The notes: generated from the sequence alone by a model not told the origin. Positions 13,177 through 23,992 are shown, numbered from the stretch's first letter. The stretch is 64,000 nucleotides of DNA from Hofstenia miamia (GCA_004352715.1 SCFE01000015.1:1231771-1295770), one strand, 5' to 3'. Numbers and translations are program-made.

Positions 13177-13719
13177 GTGCTTATTAAACATTCTTCAAAT
13201 TATAATAACATGCTTGAATCAATAATTGAATTATATGAAATATTTGAAAAGAACGGCTATTCACATAAATTGATTAAGAATAGTGTTCACCAAGTTCTCA
13301 CCTCAAAGTCTATTGAATGTAACCAAGCAAATGATGAAGATAAAATACCAATATATACGAAATTACCATATATTGAGGACCATCAAAATCTCTTAAAAGC
13401 ACGGATTAAGATCATTAATACGCGACTAAAATTAACTAAGTTAACACCCTATCGAAAAAATTCTAGTTTCCTCACTGTCTATAAATACAATTGTGAAGAA
13501 TGCAATATTTCTTACATCGGGTAAAATAAGCGCCATTTTATAACTAGGATCATTGAGCATCTATCAGGTCATCAAATGTCAGAATATATATGCATAAACA
13601 TCATGCTAGAAAGAACAATTTTAATATAATAATGAGAACACCCCATGCAAAGATTGCAGAAGCGTTAATAATAAAGAACCATAAACAAAGATCAATTATT
13701 GAACAAGCAATAAAGTAAT
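13177..13719 (+). pseudogene. Penelope-like retroelement remnant with GIY-YIG endonuclease
   Basis: The 115-codon frame at 13177-13524 has the layout of the end of a Penelope-type reverse transcriptase followed by its endonuclease: a NGYSHKLIKNSV segment, the conserved TKLPYIEDH block, an RIKIIN...LKLTKLTP linker and then YKYNCEECNISYIG. This last part holds the paired Cys and YIG start of the GIY-YIG fold. The frame then hits a stop just after YIG. Beyond it, broken frames still read RHFITRIIEHLSGH (Arg and Glu-His of the endonuclease) and, further on, AEALIIKNHK, as expected of the domain's C-terminal part. These elements copy themselves by target-primed reverse transcription, with the endonuclease nicking the target. 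This copy is inactive. Assignment to the Penelope class is fairly secure; the subfamily is not determined. Confidence 0.75.
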
Positions 13720-13879
13720 ATGAGCATATTAAATTTATTTTCAAGGGCATGAAAATTTAAATATCATTCAACTTTAGTGTATTACATTGTAAATATTATT
13801 CCCACAAATTTTGAATTCTGATGGTGATTTTTGAATTGATGCCGGTTAACATTAAATTGACCACAACAGTTTACAAATA

Positions 13880-14116
13880 CACAGGGTATCCATAAAGTCT
13901 GGATACAATAAAATTTCATAATTTTGCCAATATCTAAATAAGTGAACTTTTTTCCAGATATAGTATATTGGCTTTTTTAAATTAAGCCTCCATAGCCACT
14001 GAGAACTATAAGTTTAAATCTTTCTTGAGGCATGGATGCAAAAATATGTATAATTTTAAAGCCTACATTAAAAAATAGGTAATTTTCCTGTGTCAAAACT
14101 TTACGGACACCCTGTA
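13880..14116. mobile_element. Tc1/mariner-type MITE, 237 bp, TA target site
   Basis: The left end is CACAGGGTATCCATAAAGTC and the right end, on the reverse strand, is TACAGGGTGTCCGTAAAGTT. The inverted repeats match at about 16 of 20 positions, and TA lies immediately outside each end. The interior has no coding capacity. The ACAGGGTGTCC-type terminus is common among IS630/mariner-related elements of invertebrates, and this could be a non-autonomous relative of the transposase copy at 17590-18400, which I could not test. Confidence 0.65.
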
Positions 14117-14125
14117 TATATATAA

Positions 14126-14156
<31 letters not shown>

Positions 14157-14229
14157 NNNNNNNNNNNNNNNNNNNNNNNNNNNNNNNNNNNNNNNNNNNN
14201 NNNNNNNNNNNNNNNNNNNNNNNNNNNNN

Positions 14230-14262
<33 letters not shown>
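14115..14262. repeat. (TA)n microsatellite containing a 73-N gap
   Basis: A long TA dinucleotide run interrupted by N at 14157-14229. The hydrophobic Tyr-Ile open frame across it is only the dinucleotide repeat. Confidence 0.9.
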
Positions 14263-14264
<2 letters not shown>

Positions 14265-15150
14265 GGAAATATATAAACGAGATAGTTAAAAAATAATGCA
14301 AATTTGAATTCACAATTCTACCGGGTACAATAATCAAGGGGTACAACAAGTACCCAGATCTCGTTTGTGGTGCGTCGGTCTTATGGAACCGAAGCAATCT
14401 TAATCAAATTTGGGGACCCAAGCTTGGAATTTTTGATCTAACATTTACAAAATATCAAAAGTAATTTTATAAATATAGCAAAAAATTGGAGCTCAAAATT
14501 GGAAAAAATATCTTTAGTAAACAATTTTGACAATTGTGGAGGCCTAATATTTATGTAGGCACAAAATATTTTGTAAAAAGCATCCATTATATACCAAATC
14601 GGTTACTGAACATTTCATAGATAAAATTAGGGGTAAGGAAGGAGAAGGCCACCCTTAATGTCATCTCACCGGTTAATTTAAGATGTGCCTCTCGTCATAC
14701 CGATCATCTAATTTAGTCTGGGAGTTTCTCAAATCTCAAGCTTCGAAAGTACGTGTAATTGCCATAATTATATTTACTTAAATATGATTGTAATTTACAA
14801 AAATTTCAGCTATGTACACTGTAGATGTGCGATGGGATTATATTGATTCCGAATCACCAGGGCGTTACGTTCTGCTTATTAATTAGGCTTAAAATTTAAT
14901 TCAAAATCATCACAATCGATGTTTGGAAGTAATCGCAGCTGCCAATATTTGCGAAAATCGATCGCGGAATATTTATTTACATAGGATTACCAATATTCAA
15001 ACATGTTACTAAAATTTGCAACATTAAAAGCAGTAGGTGATTGGTTTCAATTTTTTAGTATGTGCCTTTGAAAACAATGAGATATTTACGGTTAATCCGA
15101 TATGTGTTCAGTACACATTTTTTCAACTGTACAAATGCATTATGTAGTGT
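14265..15150. other. Intergenic stretch, no gene seen
   Basis: No supported exon. Short GC-rich words (CTACCGGGTACAATAATC, GGGGTACAACAAGTACCC) near 14318-14355 may be a fragment of a word-rich hAT-like end. Confidence 0.5.
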
Positions 15151-15157
15151 GAAAAAA

Positions 15158-15290
15158 CTGACCGGAAACCGCAATGCCGGTCACAACCGGTCAAAAGGAG
15201 AATTTAATATGTCAAGTCCCACATGAAGGTAACTTGGGCATCGGTTAGGGGTTGACCGGAACCTTGCGCATTGACATCTCGCATCGGTCC
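15158..15290. repeat. GC-rich island with TGACCGG/CCGGTCA inverted words
   Basis: TGACCGG at 15159 and CCGGTCA at 15177 form a stem with an 11-base loop. More copies follow: AACCGGTC near 15187, TTGACCGGAACC near 15253 and ATCGGTCC near 15284. The pattern of one short word repeated in both orientations matches the other islands proposed here as hAT-like ends. Confidence 0.4.
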
Positions 15291-15299
15291 CAAAATTTG

Positions 15300-16070
15300 A
15301 AGTAACACTTTTGGTAAGTGTATTATTTCTATTTAGGTTATGTAAATAAGAAGTAGAATTTCATAAGTTATTCATATGAATGAAAACTTAGAATATCACT
15401 AGAGGAAAATACCCGACATAAAATACTTTTTATGAATTAGTTACACAATTATTTTCATCAATTTTGGCATACAGTCTAATTTGATCATGCAAAACATTAC
15501 GAATTAGCAAGCTTTGAATCGCTCCATTTTTTTAGTTATTGCATAGTTAAAAAAGCTTAATATATTTTCACTAGAACAGTTTTTAGTAAACATTTGAGGT
15601 TTTCACTTTTACACAGTGCTATTAGAATGAAAATCTTGCTTGTGTTGAAGAGAATGCTATTGCCTTTTAGCTTTATTAATCGTTTATAATTAATTAACTT
15701 TGATGAATTATCCGTACCTATTCTCTTTACGGATTATATTTTTTCGAAACAAGTCTTGCATAATAACAAATCTTTTTCATATCTTAGCGAAAGTTTCAAC
15801 CACACCAGATCAGTAAAAATACTAGCTTTATAGAAAATACACATTTATTCCCTACCTCTGTAATTTGTGTGTATTTTTGTATGTATTTCTGAATTATGTA
15901 TATTATAATATATGAAATACTGTCTCATGTTATTTTCCTTGCTTAATAAGAAATTTAACTAGAAAAGCGGTTGAGGATACCGAACCATTACAGCATTCTA
16001 AAAAATAATTATGCTTACAAATGTGTGGTATGTAAATAATTGTTGTTAACAATCTAATTTCGAGGGAATT
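15300..16070. other. Upstream region of the secreted-peptide gene
   Basis: AT-rich non-coding sequence. It should hold the promoter and 5' UTR of the gene starting at 16077, but I see no distinctive TATA or initiator element that stands out from the general AT richness. Confidence 0.4.
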
Positions 16071-16076
16071 TTCAAA

Positions 16077-16346
16077 ATGAACGTAGTACCAGCATGCGCT
16101 TTGTTGCTCCTATGCGAATTCATTGTCTACGTTACAGATGCTCATCTACAACAACCAAAAACTTTACCTACATTTGGCGATTCTGCTTTCGATGTTATGG
16201 ATGAAACTGATGTCAATTTTATAGAAAAAAAGAAACCAATTGGTGACAACAGAAAGTCGAAAACACGAAAGAAACTTTCACCAGCAAAAGCACTTATTAA
16301 GCAACACATTGGATATAAAAGACGAAACAAACGTGTGAAAAATTAA
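16077..16346 (+). CDS. Small secreted basic peptide precursor, function unknown
   Basis: An 89-codon single-exon frame with the organisation of a secreted peptide precursor. Residues 1-21 are a good signal peptide (hydrophobic ACALLLLCEFIVYV, small residues TDA before the likely cut). Residues about 22-50 form an acidic spacer with DVMDETDVNFIE. Residues 51-89 are strongly basic, with 17 Lys/Arg in 39 residues, including KKK, TRKK and KRRNKR, which could serve as prohormone-convertase sites. The ATG sits in an AAAATG context, and an AATAAA poly(A) signal follows the stop by about 29 bases (16375-16380), which supports a real transcript end. There are no Cys in the mature part, so it would be linear. 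The layout (signal, acidic pro-region, cationic mature part) fits an antimicrobial, cytolytic or neuropeptide precursor, and the sequence does not decide between them. I do not recognise the family. A LINE copy lies directly downstream. Confidence 0.6.
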   Translation: MNVVPACALLLLCEFIVYVTDAHLQQPKTLPTFGDSAFDVMDETDVNFIEKKKPIGDNRKSKTRKKLSPAKALIKQHIGYKRRNKRVKN

Positions 16347-16374
16347 TGGAAAAATTTCTTAAGATTCAAATTTG

Positions 16375-16380
16375 AATAAA
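16375..16380 (+). terminator. Poly(A) signal AATAAA
   Basis: Canonical hexamer just after the stop of the basic-peptide gene, in TTTGAATAAAGTATT. Confidence 0.6.
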
Positions 16381-16382
16381 GT

Positions 16383-17440
16383 ATTATTATTGCTTTTATT
16401 GTTATTCTCTTTTGTTCTCACAGCTTTATGCTGATGTGACTCTCAGCTCAGAGAACTCATCAATTCTCAGGGAGTCTGAGAGTTTTGCTCAGATCAGACC
16501 TCTAGCTGTTCCTTACAGTGTAGCTCCTGTCGTCTGATGTCCTCGTTCTATTACCTTGCTAGTCTGAATGTTGAAGTTCCACATGTATTTTGACATTCTC
16601 ATTCTCTATGACTCCCTGTGGCTTATGTCCATGCCATTTATCTCCTGCTTCTACCACATGCTGCCTACTCAAGCTCTTGTGTAATATACGCCTCCACCCC
16701 ACTTTGTCATGTTCATTCTGCAGAAAACTTCTCACAACCTACTATCAGATTATCTACTGTATTTCTTACATCGTCACTTATCTCGACCCTGTTGTCTACA
16801 TGCTTCTTAAGATTTGCTACAACTGCTTGCTCTTATGCTGTCATTATCAGTGCTTCTGTTTCTCTCGCTTGTTTTGCATTCTTCTCTGTCACAGTTTTTG
16901 TATTCCTCCAGTATTCTCTATGCATTACCTTCTCCTGTACCTTACTTGTCTCTCTTCTTTTATCCTACTCTGGTATGCTTTCTTTCGTTCTGATCTTCCT
17001 TAACTCCATTTTGACCACCAGTAGTGATCTCTTAAGTTGCATAGCTACAAAATCCATTAATCGTAATATTTCTGTTTCTAAAGCCTCCTCCACACTTAGC
17101 AGTCTTTTCTCTCTTGGCTCTTGTCATCTACAGTTTTTTAACATCACTTTTCAAGTTAAATGTTTTTTCTGCTGTTATTCACTTTCTGGTCTCCCTGTCA
17201 AGCTCCCTCAGTTCATTCATATTCCATCAAGTAATTTGTGCCGAATGTCTGAATACTGAAACGACCCACATATTTATTGCCTTTATGCTGCTCTATCAAT
17301 TTAGTGCTGACTTCTGTAGTACCTTTCTTACACTCATCTTGTATTCTCTCCTTAGTCATTTACTCATTTTTTCATTATCTGTTCTGTTGTGTCCATCATT
17401 CCTAAGTAATTGTGTACTTCATTGATTGTTATACACCCAT
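16383..17440 (-). pseudogene. Degraded LINE with restriction-like endonuclease (R2/R4/NeSL type), 3' half
   Basis: Read on the minus strand this matches the LINE at 45663-46447: VRKVLQKSALN, the NELRELDRETRK block and the region after it recur with stops and frameshifts (for example TGA TAG directly after SALN). Further downstream on the minus strand come HDKVGW and a GDKWHGHKPQGVIENENVKI segment, which is the characteristic C-terminal portion of LINEs that carry a restriction-like endonuclease in place of the APE type. The 3' end borders an ATT-rich tract near 16381-16395, in line with the (TAA)n tail habit of such elements. It encodes no intact protein. The long plus-strand frames of 137, 213 and 103 codons here (16590-17425), rich in Leu, Ser and Phe, are antisense shadows. 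Confidence 0.8.
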
Positions 17441-17589
17441 ACTCGCTATATGCATTCTAAATATAGTAGCGAGTAATATAAGTTAGTTACTTTTTGTGAA
17501 AGTAATAAGTAACGAGAAATATACATGCATGACTTTTTTAAGGACAACGCTATAATATGTAACATACTACTATTTATATCTTTGTAGTT

Positions 17590-18400
17590 TGAATATGATC
17601 CCCACTGGCATCAATAAGTCGTTGTAGACAGACCAACATTTTTTTGGAATGGCCGTTAATTTTTGATAAATCTTTTCTTCTAAATGGTCGATAGATGCTG
17701 GACGAACCTTGTTCACTTGAGCCTTAGTAAGTCCTCATAGGAAAAAATCTCAACAAGTAATGTCCGGGGACCTTACTGGTCAAGGCATGCTGGGTGATCT
17801 CCGCCCAATCCACTTGCCTTCGAAATTTGAATCCAGCCATTGCCTAACATTACCACCTCTACGAAGAGGAGCTCTATCATGAATAAGAATTAGATTAGGG
17901 TACTGATTTTGAGCAAAAGGGTAGAATGGGTGTTGCAGCATATGCAAATATCAATTTTTATTGATGTTTTCTCAAAAGAAAAATTGACCAATTATTTCTT
18001 TGATTCCAATTGTGCCCAAACAGTTTTTCTTTCAAAATGCAATGATGATTCACTGAACCAATGTGGATTCACCTCAATCCTGTAACGCCCATTATGCCTG
18101 TGGACATTACCATGTAACAAAAAATGATGCTCAACTGATTTTCGGCATATTCAAGGCGACATAATTTGTCATCATCAAACAGTAATTGATTTGTTTGCAT
18201 CTTGTATGATGCCATTTCTCTTCTTTTAAGATCTGCTGCACTGACATATGGCTAATCCGTAACTTTGTTGCAGCTGATCGTAAAGAAGATATTGGATTTG
18301 CTGAATAGTGCCTCAGAACAACATCAACATTGACCGAATTAGTAGTGGATTTTGAACGATTTCGCTTGACATCTTGCACAGTACCAGTAGCCATGAACCT
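17590..18400 (-). pseudogene. IS630/Tc1/mariner-like transposase, degraded
   Basis: On the minus strand the first intact block (18394-18131, 87 codons) is a helix-turn-helix DNA-binding region: NPISSLRSAATKLRISHMSV then QQILKEE. Continuing downstream in broken frames are NPHWFSESSLHFERKTVWAQ, the segment before the second catalytic Asp, an FMIELLFVEVVMLGNGWIQI segment and an SKASGLGGDHPACLDQ segment. The last two line up with the stretch that in intact relatives reads as the catalytic Asp-containing block followed by a WIGR..GP..WP.RSPDL motif. Stops and frameshifts are numerous, so it is dead. The family moves by cut-and-paste into TA sites. Confidence 0.75.
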
Positions 18401-18789
18401 GCAATGCCAAGCTTTGATTGATACTGATAAAGGTAGCTTAAAGGTCTTTCCATATTCTGCATGAAATTTTTTGTGTGGTAATTACACTCCTGCTGCTGTC
18501 ATACCAGCATGTACATTTTGCTCTCTGTTGATTTGTGAAATTCATTCTAAAATAATGATACAATTTAAGCCATGCTAAGAAATTATTATTAAAACTAATC
18601 CATCGCAATGACAAAATAACTAACCAATCACTCGTAACAGCTATTTTTAATATGAACTTATATGTAAGTAAAAAGGAATGTGACAATTACTATAGCAACT
18701 GCGAGCAAGTTCCGTACAATATATAAGTACATGCAGTATATAAACGATTTCTTAAGGTGCACTGAGTGAACCTTTGGAAAATATATTTT
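17696..18789. repeat. Block repeated without change at 31519-32612
   Basis: From TGCTGGACGAACC at 17696 to AAAATATATTTT at 18789 the sequence matches 31519-32612 at a fixed offset of 13823, as far as I could compare. It covers most of the dead transposase and about 390 bases beyond it. Such old, decayed sequence would not stay identical in two independent insertions. Confidence 0.85.
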
Positions 18790-19085
18790 GCATCTTGTCT
18801 TTGATGTTGAAACAGTAATAACTTTGTGAAGCACCTGATCTATATTTTCTTTAATATTTGATACAGTTCTTATAAATTTCTTAATGAATGCACCATAAAG
18901 TTCTTCAACCAAGATAGTTTTCTATATTTTCGTTATTCTTCAAAATAATAATCAAATTGGCTTCAGCAATCAATTTTTTCCTTTCATTTTTTAATAGTCC
19001 TGGAACATAGACCTCAGCTGCATACATATAGATAGGCAAAATATATGTTTAGAATGCGAATATTTTTGCGTCATCATTAAGATAA
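18400..19085. other. Stretch without a supported gene
   Basis: Small minus-strand frames (18438-18686, 18658-18912) lack domains or splice signals. The left part belongs to the block repeated near 32 kb. Confidence 0.5.
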
Positions 19086-19089
19086 TTGA

Positions 19090-19990
19090 TAAAATAGTTA
19101 TTTTCGAATTCTGAGATTCGCTACTTTTATAACATAATCCACATGAGAACTCCAACAAAGGGAGCTGTCAATATAGAGACCTAGATATTTGAATGAATTT
19201 ACTGTTATTATTTCATTATTCCTAAAACGAATTTTCTCCAGAATTATGTCTTTGAGACACGTTTTCCTGATATTCGGGTGTGCAATAATAAATTCTTTTG
19301 TTTTTGAAAAGTTCATTTTTAGATTTATGTTTTCGGAAGCTTAAATTGCTTTCTTCACTGTTCTTTTATATTCATCAAGTGTCTTGTTTAGCAGTTTCAT
19401 ATCTGATTTTCCGATTACTCTCATGTCATCAGAGTATTTTGAAATATTCAGCGATGTTCCTATCAGCATGTAATCTCTCATTGAATATTTCATTAGTTTG
19501 TTCGATGAATAGGACCCCACTCAAAGATCCGCCTTGTGGAACTCCAACAATTAGTTGGATTTCTTCAGTGTATTTATCTTTGTCATAACGTATCCGTTGT
19601 GACTAATTCGTCAGGTTTTCCTTTACTAAATTTGACAACTAAGGTGATGCTTTGCATAAACTATTTAATGTGTTTTGTAAAATTGTGTTGAATCCATTGG
19701 AATAATATAAAACAATTGAAGTATCGGTTAGATTTAGACATGTATAATAAATTGCATTGTATATAGCAATATATCTACTGTTCCACTATTCTCTTTATAA
19801 GCAAATTGATATGAATCTGTGATATACTTCATTTTTGCATGTATACATCAAACACGCAGTTATCCATAACTCTAGCAATAACTGGCATTACGGTAATTGG
19901 ACGAAAAAATTTTAAATTTTCTGGAATTATTTATTGTATCATAAATATTTTCTTTTTTACGAATTAGTAATTCTTATTTGTATTTAATAT
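19090..19990 (-). pseudogene. LINE reverse-transcriptase remnant (CR1/L2/Jockey-like)
   Basis: Minus-strand frames, broken by stops and frameshifts, give in order a GVPQGGSLSGVLF block (RT motif with the conserved PQG), then a KYSDDMRVIGKSD segment (the catalytic x-x-D-D), then KMNFSKTKEFIIAHPNIRKT, and finally NSFKYLGLYIDSSLCWSSHV (the YLG...D...W..H thumb motif). The order matches the RT domain of APE-type LINEs. The 72-codon piece at 19316-19098 is the largest intact part. The element is inactive and its ends are not resolved. Confidence 0.75.
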
Positions 19991-19994
19991 ATTA

Positions 19995-21395
19995 GCAAGT
20001 AGTTCTTGCGAAATGAACCAGCAACGTGGTATGTTCTTCGAACCACAATAAGCCGGTGAAACTAGGCAAAATTAGAATAAATTTGAAGATATAATTGAGG
20101 AAATGCCAACAGTGGTTTAAGTGCAACGATTTTTCTATTGTAAATTAGCGTTAAATAAAATCACCCTTAAAACAGAAACCTACAAAGACGGGAAGTAACT
20201 TAATCATCTTTTGAAGAATCTGATTGGTGATTCAAAATAGAATATATGATGTTCAGTGTTCACAAACCTAGGATGTTATCAAAACTTCAGCACAAATAAT
20301 TTGGATTTTATTTCTAAATAAAATTAACTAAAAACAGGTTTCACATGTAAAATGACATACTAACTAGAGGATTGCTATGTTATTTCACTATTGCAATCTT
20401 TCCTTTAAAAATTAATTATGTGGTTATTTGGACCATGTTGGGGGCATTTTTGATGAAATTTATTCTATAAAGAGTTTTGCTCGTTGTTATTTGCTCATTG
20501 TTATTTTCATATTTATATAATTACTAGTTAAGAAAATTCAAGAATGCTAATTGATTATTGAATCAATGTATGGTAAATTTTCTAAGATCAAACGTTATCT
20601 TTGAAGAATTGATCAAACAATTAAACAGTAAACTAAAACTAAAAAAACAATTTACTAATTGATATCAAAGGCAATTTCTAATTTACATTTAAAAAATAAA
20701 TATTTTGAAATTTATTCACTCTTTGAATACGAGCCGCAATTTGAAACTTCAAAAATTGTCTTTTCACAATTTATCAAAATGTAAATATTTGTAGTTATTA
20801 TAAAACAACTGTTCGCAAACTTTAGCCATTTAGGAACATGAAAACAGTGAGTGAATTTCTATTTTTCAATTATTCAAATTTCAATAAAAATAGACGTTCT
20901 TAAATTTAAATTAACTCTGCAATCTTTTTAGTAAGCCAATTTCCCATTATACATGTATATGAATTTAATTTTTTGTAAGACATCGAAATGAATTTTTGAA
21001 ATGCTTTCGTGAAACAAGGCCTCTTCTTTAGTCTCTCCAATTGTTGTAAAAATATGTGAATTGTTACTACAAAACGTATATTTATTAACTTAAAATGGCT
21101 ACTTTTTTCTGAAATGTACTGTCTATTTTATATACTTGTCTTATTCTATTAATTTTAAAAGGGTCAAGCTTATCGTAACACAAAAACGTGTTAATCTACT
21201 GTGCAAATATATACAACATATTTATGAAGCCTTAAATGTTTAAGGGAACCATGAATTACATTAAAAAATTTTCTAATGTAAAATCAAGCTCTTTTATTAT
21301 TCCTTATTTTATCACATTTTAATTCCATTAGAAGTCAAATGGTTACTATTATCAACATTTACTAACTATTTATTTGTTCTGGTAGTTTAATGCTT
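19995..21395. other. Intergenic stretch upstream of the helical secreted-protein gene
   Basis: AT-rich and non-coding as far as I can see. The first exon of the gene at 21402-23992, with a start codon and probably a signal peptide, should lie here or further upstream, but no frame with those features and a matching splice phase stood out. Confidence 0.4.
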
Positions 21396-21401
21396 CTGCA
21401 G

Positions 21402-23992
21402 TTTCATCTTAGACCCAAATGTTTTTCGGAATTAATGTCTTGTCCCTCTGTAGGTATCGATAAACTTTCTTCTGCTGAGGATAAATGGATACGAAAATAT
21501 TTTACATGCATACTGCTCTTCTTGTTTTTCTATAGCTCTTCCTGCATACACTTATTCCATTTTATGCAATAGACATCCTTTCTTAATGAATTTGAGAATT
21601 ATGAATACTATACATTTTTGGAATTTGCTTCGATTCTCGACTTTGTTGTATTTGAAATATCAAACGTTTGTTATCATATAAATGTTTTAATACGCAAAAA
21701 TGCCTTGGTTGAGAAATTTTCAGTATTATGTTCAGAAAAACCTTCCTAGAGGCATAAACAAAATTAGTCTCAAACCATAGAAAATGCACACAAATCAACA
21801 AAATTATGGAAAACAATAAATACATTTGTAGAATATTTGTAAGTGTTGAATATCACTGATATTTTTTCTATTTTGATTTAGTGAACGTTATGTAAATGGG
21901 GCTTAAGATCAAATATTGACTATTGCAAACATTATGAAGAAATAGTTCATTACATATTTAGATCGGAGGTTTGATCATTATTTTTCTATCGATTCAAGGA
22001 GTTCATCCTTGGTGCTGTTACTACAAAACAATTGAAGGATACTGCACAAATAAAGGTTACACTCCAGGAGGGAATAAAATAATACTAGAACCCATTGAAG
22101 CACCCGTTGCAACTCTAGAAGGTAACAATTTGTTTCACACAGCCCATGATGAGCTCTGGTATTTTAAAAATTATAATTTATAGAAAATATTTGCTTTATT
22201 GCATGTTGCCTGTTTTTCAAAACAAAATTAAGAGTTTCGTGATTTCCTAATTTCCTTAAATACCCTTCTTAGCCCTAAATAACCCATGCGTTTCTGCAAT
22301 TTGTGATTATTTACAAAAAAATTTACTAAAAAACGGTAACCATTACTCACTAACAATGAAAATATCTTCATTTGAAAACACCATAATTCGTGGAATATTA
22401 CCGGTGATTCCTGTTTTTCGCAAAGACGTGCCTCGACAGGGCTTGGGTAGTTTATTTTCAGAATCAAAATGTCAGGCAAGTTGTTGTTAACATGCAAGGG
22501 CTGTAGATCGCAATACTTTCTGAACACTATGCATGGGAAAAACATTTGAATGATTTTGCGAAAATCCCATTTCTATCACAAATTTTTACACTTATGCGAA
22601 AGCACAGTTACACATAGATGTGTCCAAGCTCCAAGATTCCCAAATTCAGTAATAGGCTTGGAAAGATTAATTGTTTGAAAATGTGGACAAAACGCCTTGT
22701 ACCTTTTAATGATACAATGGGTACAGTTTAAGGTTAAAGCATATATTTCAAAATTGATTGCATAGGTATATACGTTATCACATAAATATTTAGAACATAG
22801 TGTCGCACAGATGGCTTATTATCTTGGTCTGGAATCTAGTGTAACAGGTGCCATGGTTGATGTGGCCGCAACAATGGAGAAATATGCTGATGTTGCTGCT
22901 AAGTTATCTGCTGGCCTGAGCATATGGGGAACATTGCTAGGGTTTGCACAAATGGGCTCTCCAACACCTGATGATATTATTAATGCTGTTAACAAAGCCT
23001 TAGCAACATTGACCGACGAAATAAACGATCAGTTCACAAATATGCAGGGATACGTCGATCAGCAAATACTAGATCTTCAAAACGAGTTAATGCACTATAA
23101 CTTTGAAAGCTATCATACTTATTTTTCAAACTGCATTAAAGAAGTAACCGCTGAAAAAGTAAACGAATGTATGGAGGAAGCTGAGCGGATCTCAGCAGCC
23201 GATTATCACAAGTTTTTGGAATATTTACAATATGTTGATAATGATGATTGGGAAGCCACGCCAAGTGATGTGAAGAAAATGGAAGTTCAATTCTTAACAT
23301 TCCGGGATTATGCGCAGTTGAGAGTGATGATTTTGACAACACTGGCAAGCACATACAAGGAGAACAGTGATGAATACTCTCAAAGTCAAACCATGCGTTA
23401 TCTCAACACTTTGGAAATTGAAACTGACCGTTATATTAAGTATGCAAGGTTTTGCTACAACACTATTTTTAAGATGCACAATCCACCTGATTCCTATCTT
23501 ACTGTAACACAGACATGCGACGGTGTTACAGAACAGCACGAGAGTTGGGTTCATACACGAAACTGGCGCAAATGTTACCATCACATGTCCCCAATGTTGC
23601 TAGACAGTGAAAAATGCATTGAAGAAGCTGGTGTGCGCATGGATGGGAAAAACCCTACACCCTCATGTGAAATATGGGGCTCTGGAAGTGATGATTCATC
23701 TGTTACCTGTGCTAAGTATGCAGTCAAAGTTGTTCTACCGCATTTTCAACAGTACCGTACGCAAATGTTAGAATCAGTTAAAAACTTTTGGCGACCAAAT
23801 ATTTACGATCGTCTGACAGCTTGGCAAGAAATAAATGCTGGAGTTAAAGAAATGCTTGGAACAAGATCCAGAAGTAATATACTTGATCTCGATTACTTAA
23901 CCAATGAACAAAAGATTAGGATCAAGAACGAAATTCTTAGAATTGAAGGTTTGAAAGAAAATGCGCGCTTAGGTCTAAGAAGTGAATTATGA
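21402..23992 (+). CDS. Spliced gene for a putative secreted helical protein, resembling pore-forming N-terminal domains (partial, 5' exon missing)
   Basis: Three exons join in phase: 21402 or 21413 to 21453 (ends phase 1, GTAG|GTATCG), 21999-22121 (1-1 exon, acceptor TTCAAG, donor GAAG|GTAACA) and 22794-23992 (acceptor ATATTTAG). The first two encode a short Cys-rich segment with a PWCCYY motif. The last encodes about 398 residues: predicted amphipathic helices, a hydrophobic segment around LSIWGTLLGF, then a TPDDIINAVNKAL/EINDQF region with heptad-like spacing, then further helices with paired Cys (several between ORF residues 108 and 305) and a charged C-terminus. No membrane anchor is seen. 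Hydrophobic helix plus helical bundle resembles the N-terminal domain of Cry-like, jellyfish-toxin-like and latrotoxin-like proteins, but I cite this as resemblance of layout only; it could also be an unrelated extracellular protein. An AATAAA lies about 300 bases after the stop (near 24296). The exon of the start codon and signal peptide is not found. Confidence 0.6.
22811..23992 (+). CDS. Main exon, longest ATG-initiated frame (393 codons)
   Basis: This is the part of the gene that is certain as an open frame. The internal ATG at 22811 gives 393 codons ending TGA. The frame stays open upstream to about 22766, and the phase-1 acceptor at 22792-22793 makes five more residues coding when spliced. 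The ATG is therefore probably an internal Met and not the start. Base composition (about 42% GC) is clearly above the flanks, with balanced codon use, which supports real coding sequence. It is the longest gap-free frame in the window. Confidence 0.85.
   Translation: MAYYLGLESSVTGAMVDVAATMEKYADVAAKLSAGLSIWGTLLGFAQMGSPTPDDIINAVNKALATLTDEINDQFTNMQGYVDQQILDLQNELMHYNFESYHTYFSNCIKEVTAEKVNECMEEAERISAADYHKFLEYLQYVDNDDWEATPSDVKKMEVQFLTFRDYAQLRVMILTTLASTYKENSDEYSQSQTMRYLNTLEIETDRYIKYARFCYNTIFKMHNPPDSYLTVTQTCDGVTEQHESWVHTRNWRKCYHHMSPMLLDSEKCIEEAGVRMDGKNPTPSCEIWGSGSDDSSVTCAKYAVKVVLPHFQQYRTQMLESVKNFWRPNIYDRLTAWQEINAGVKEMLGTRSRSNILDLDYLTNEQKIRIKNEILRIEGLKENARLGLRSEL

Noticed and set aside
14101-14397. 98-codon Tyr-Ile rich minus-strand frame
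   Set aside because: Reading through a (TA)n microsatellite and Ns.
16590-17425. Three long plus-strand frames (137, 213, 103 codons), hydrophobic and resembling membrane proteins
   Set aside because: They are antisense to a degraded LINE; the minus strand carries the recognisable LINE motifs.
23136-23584. Minus-strand frames within the helical-protein exon
   Set aside because: Antisense shadows of the 399-codon plus-strand exon.
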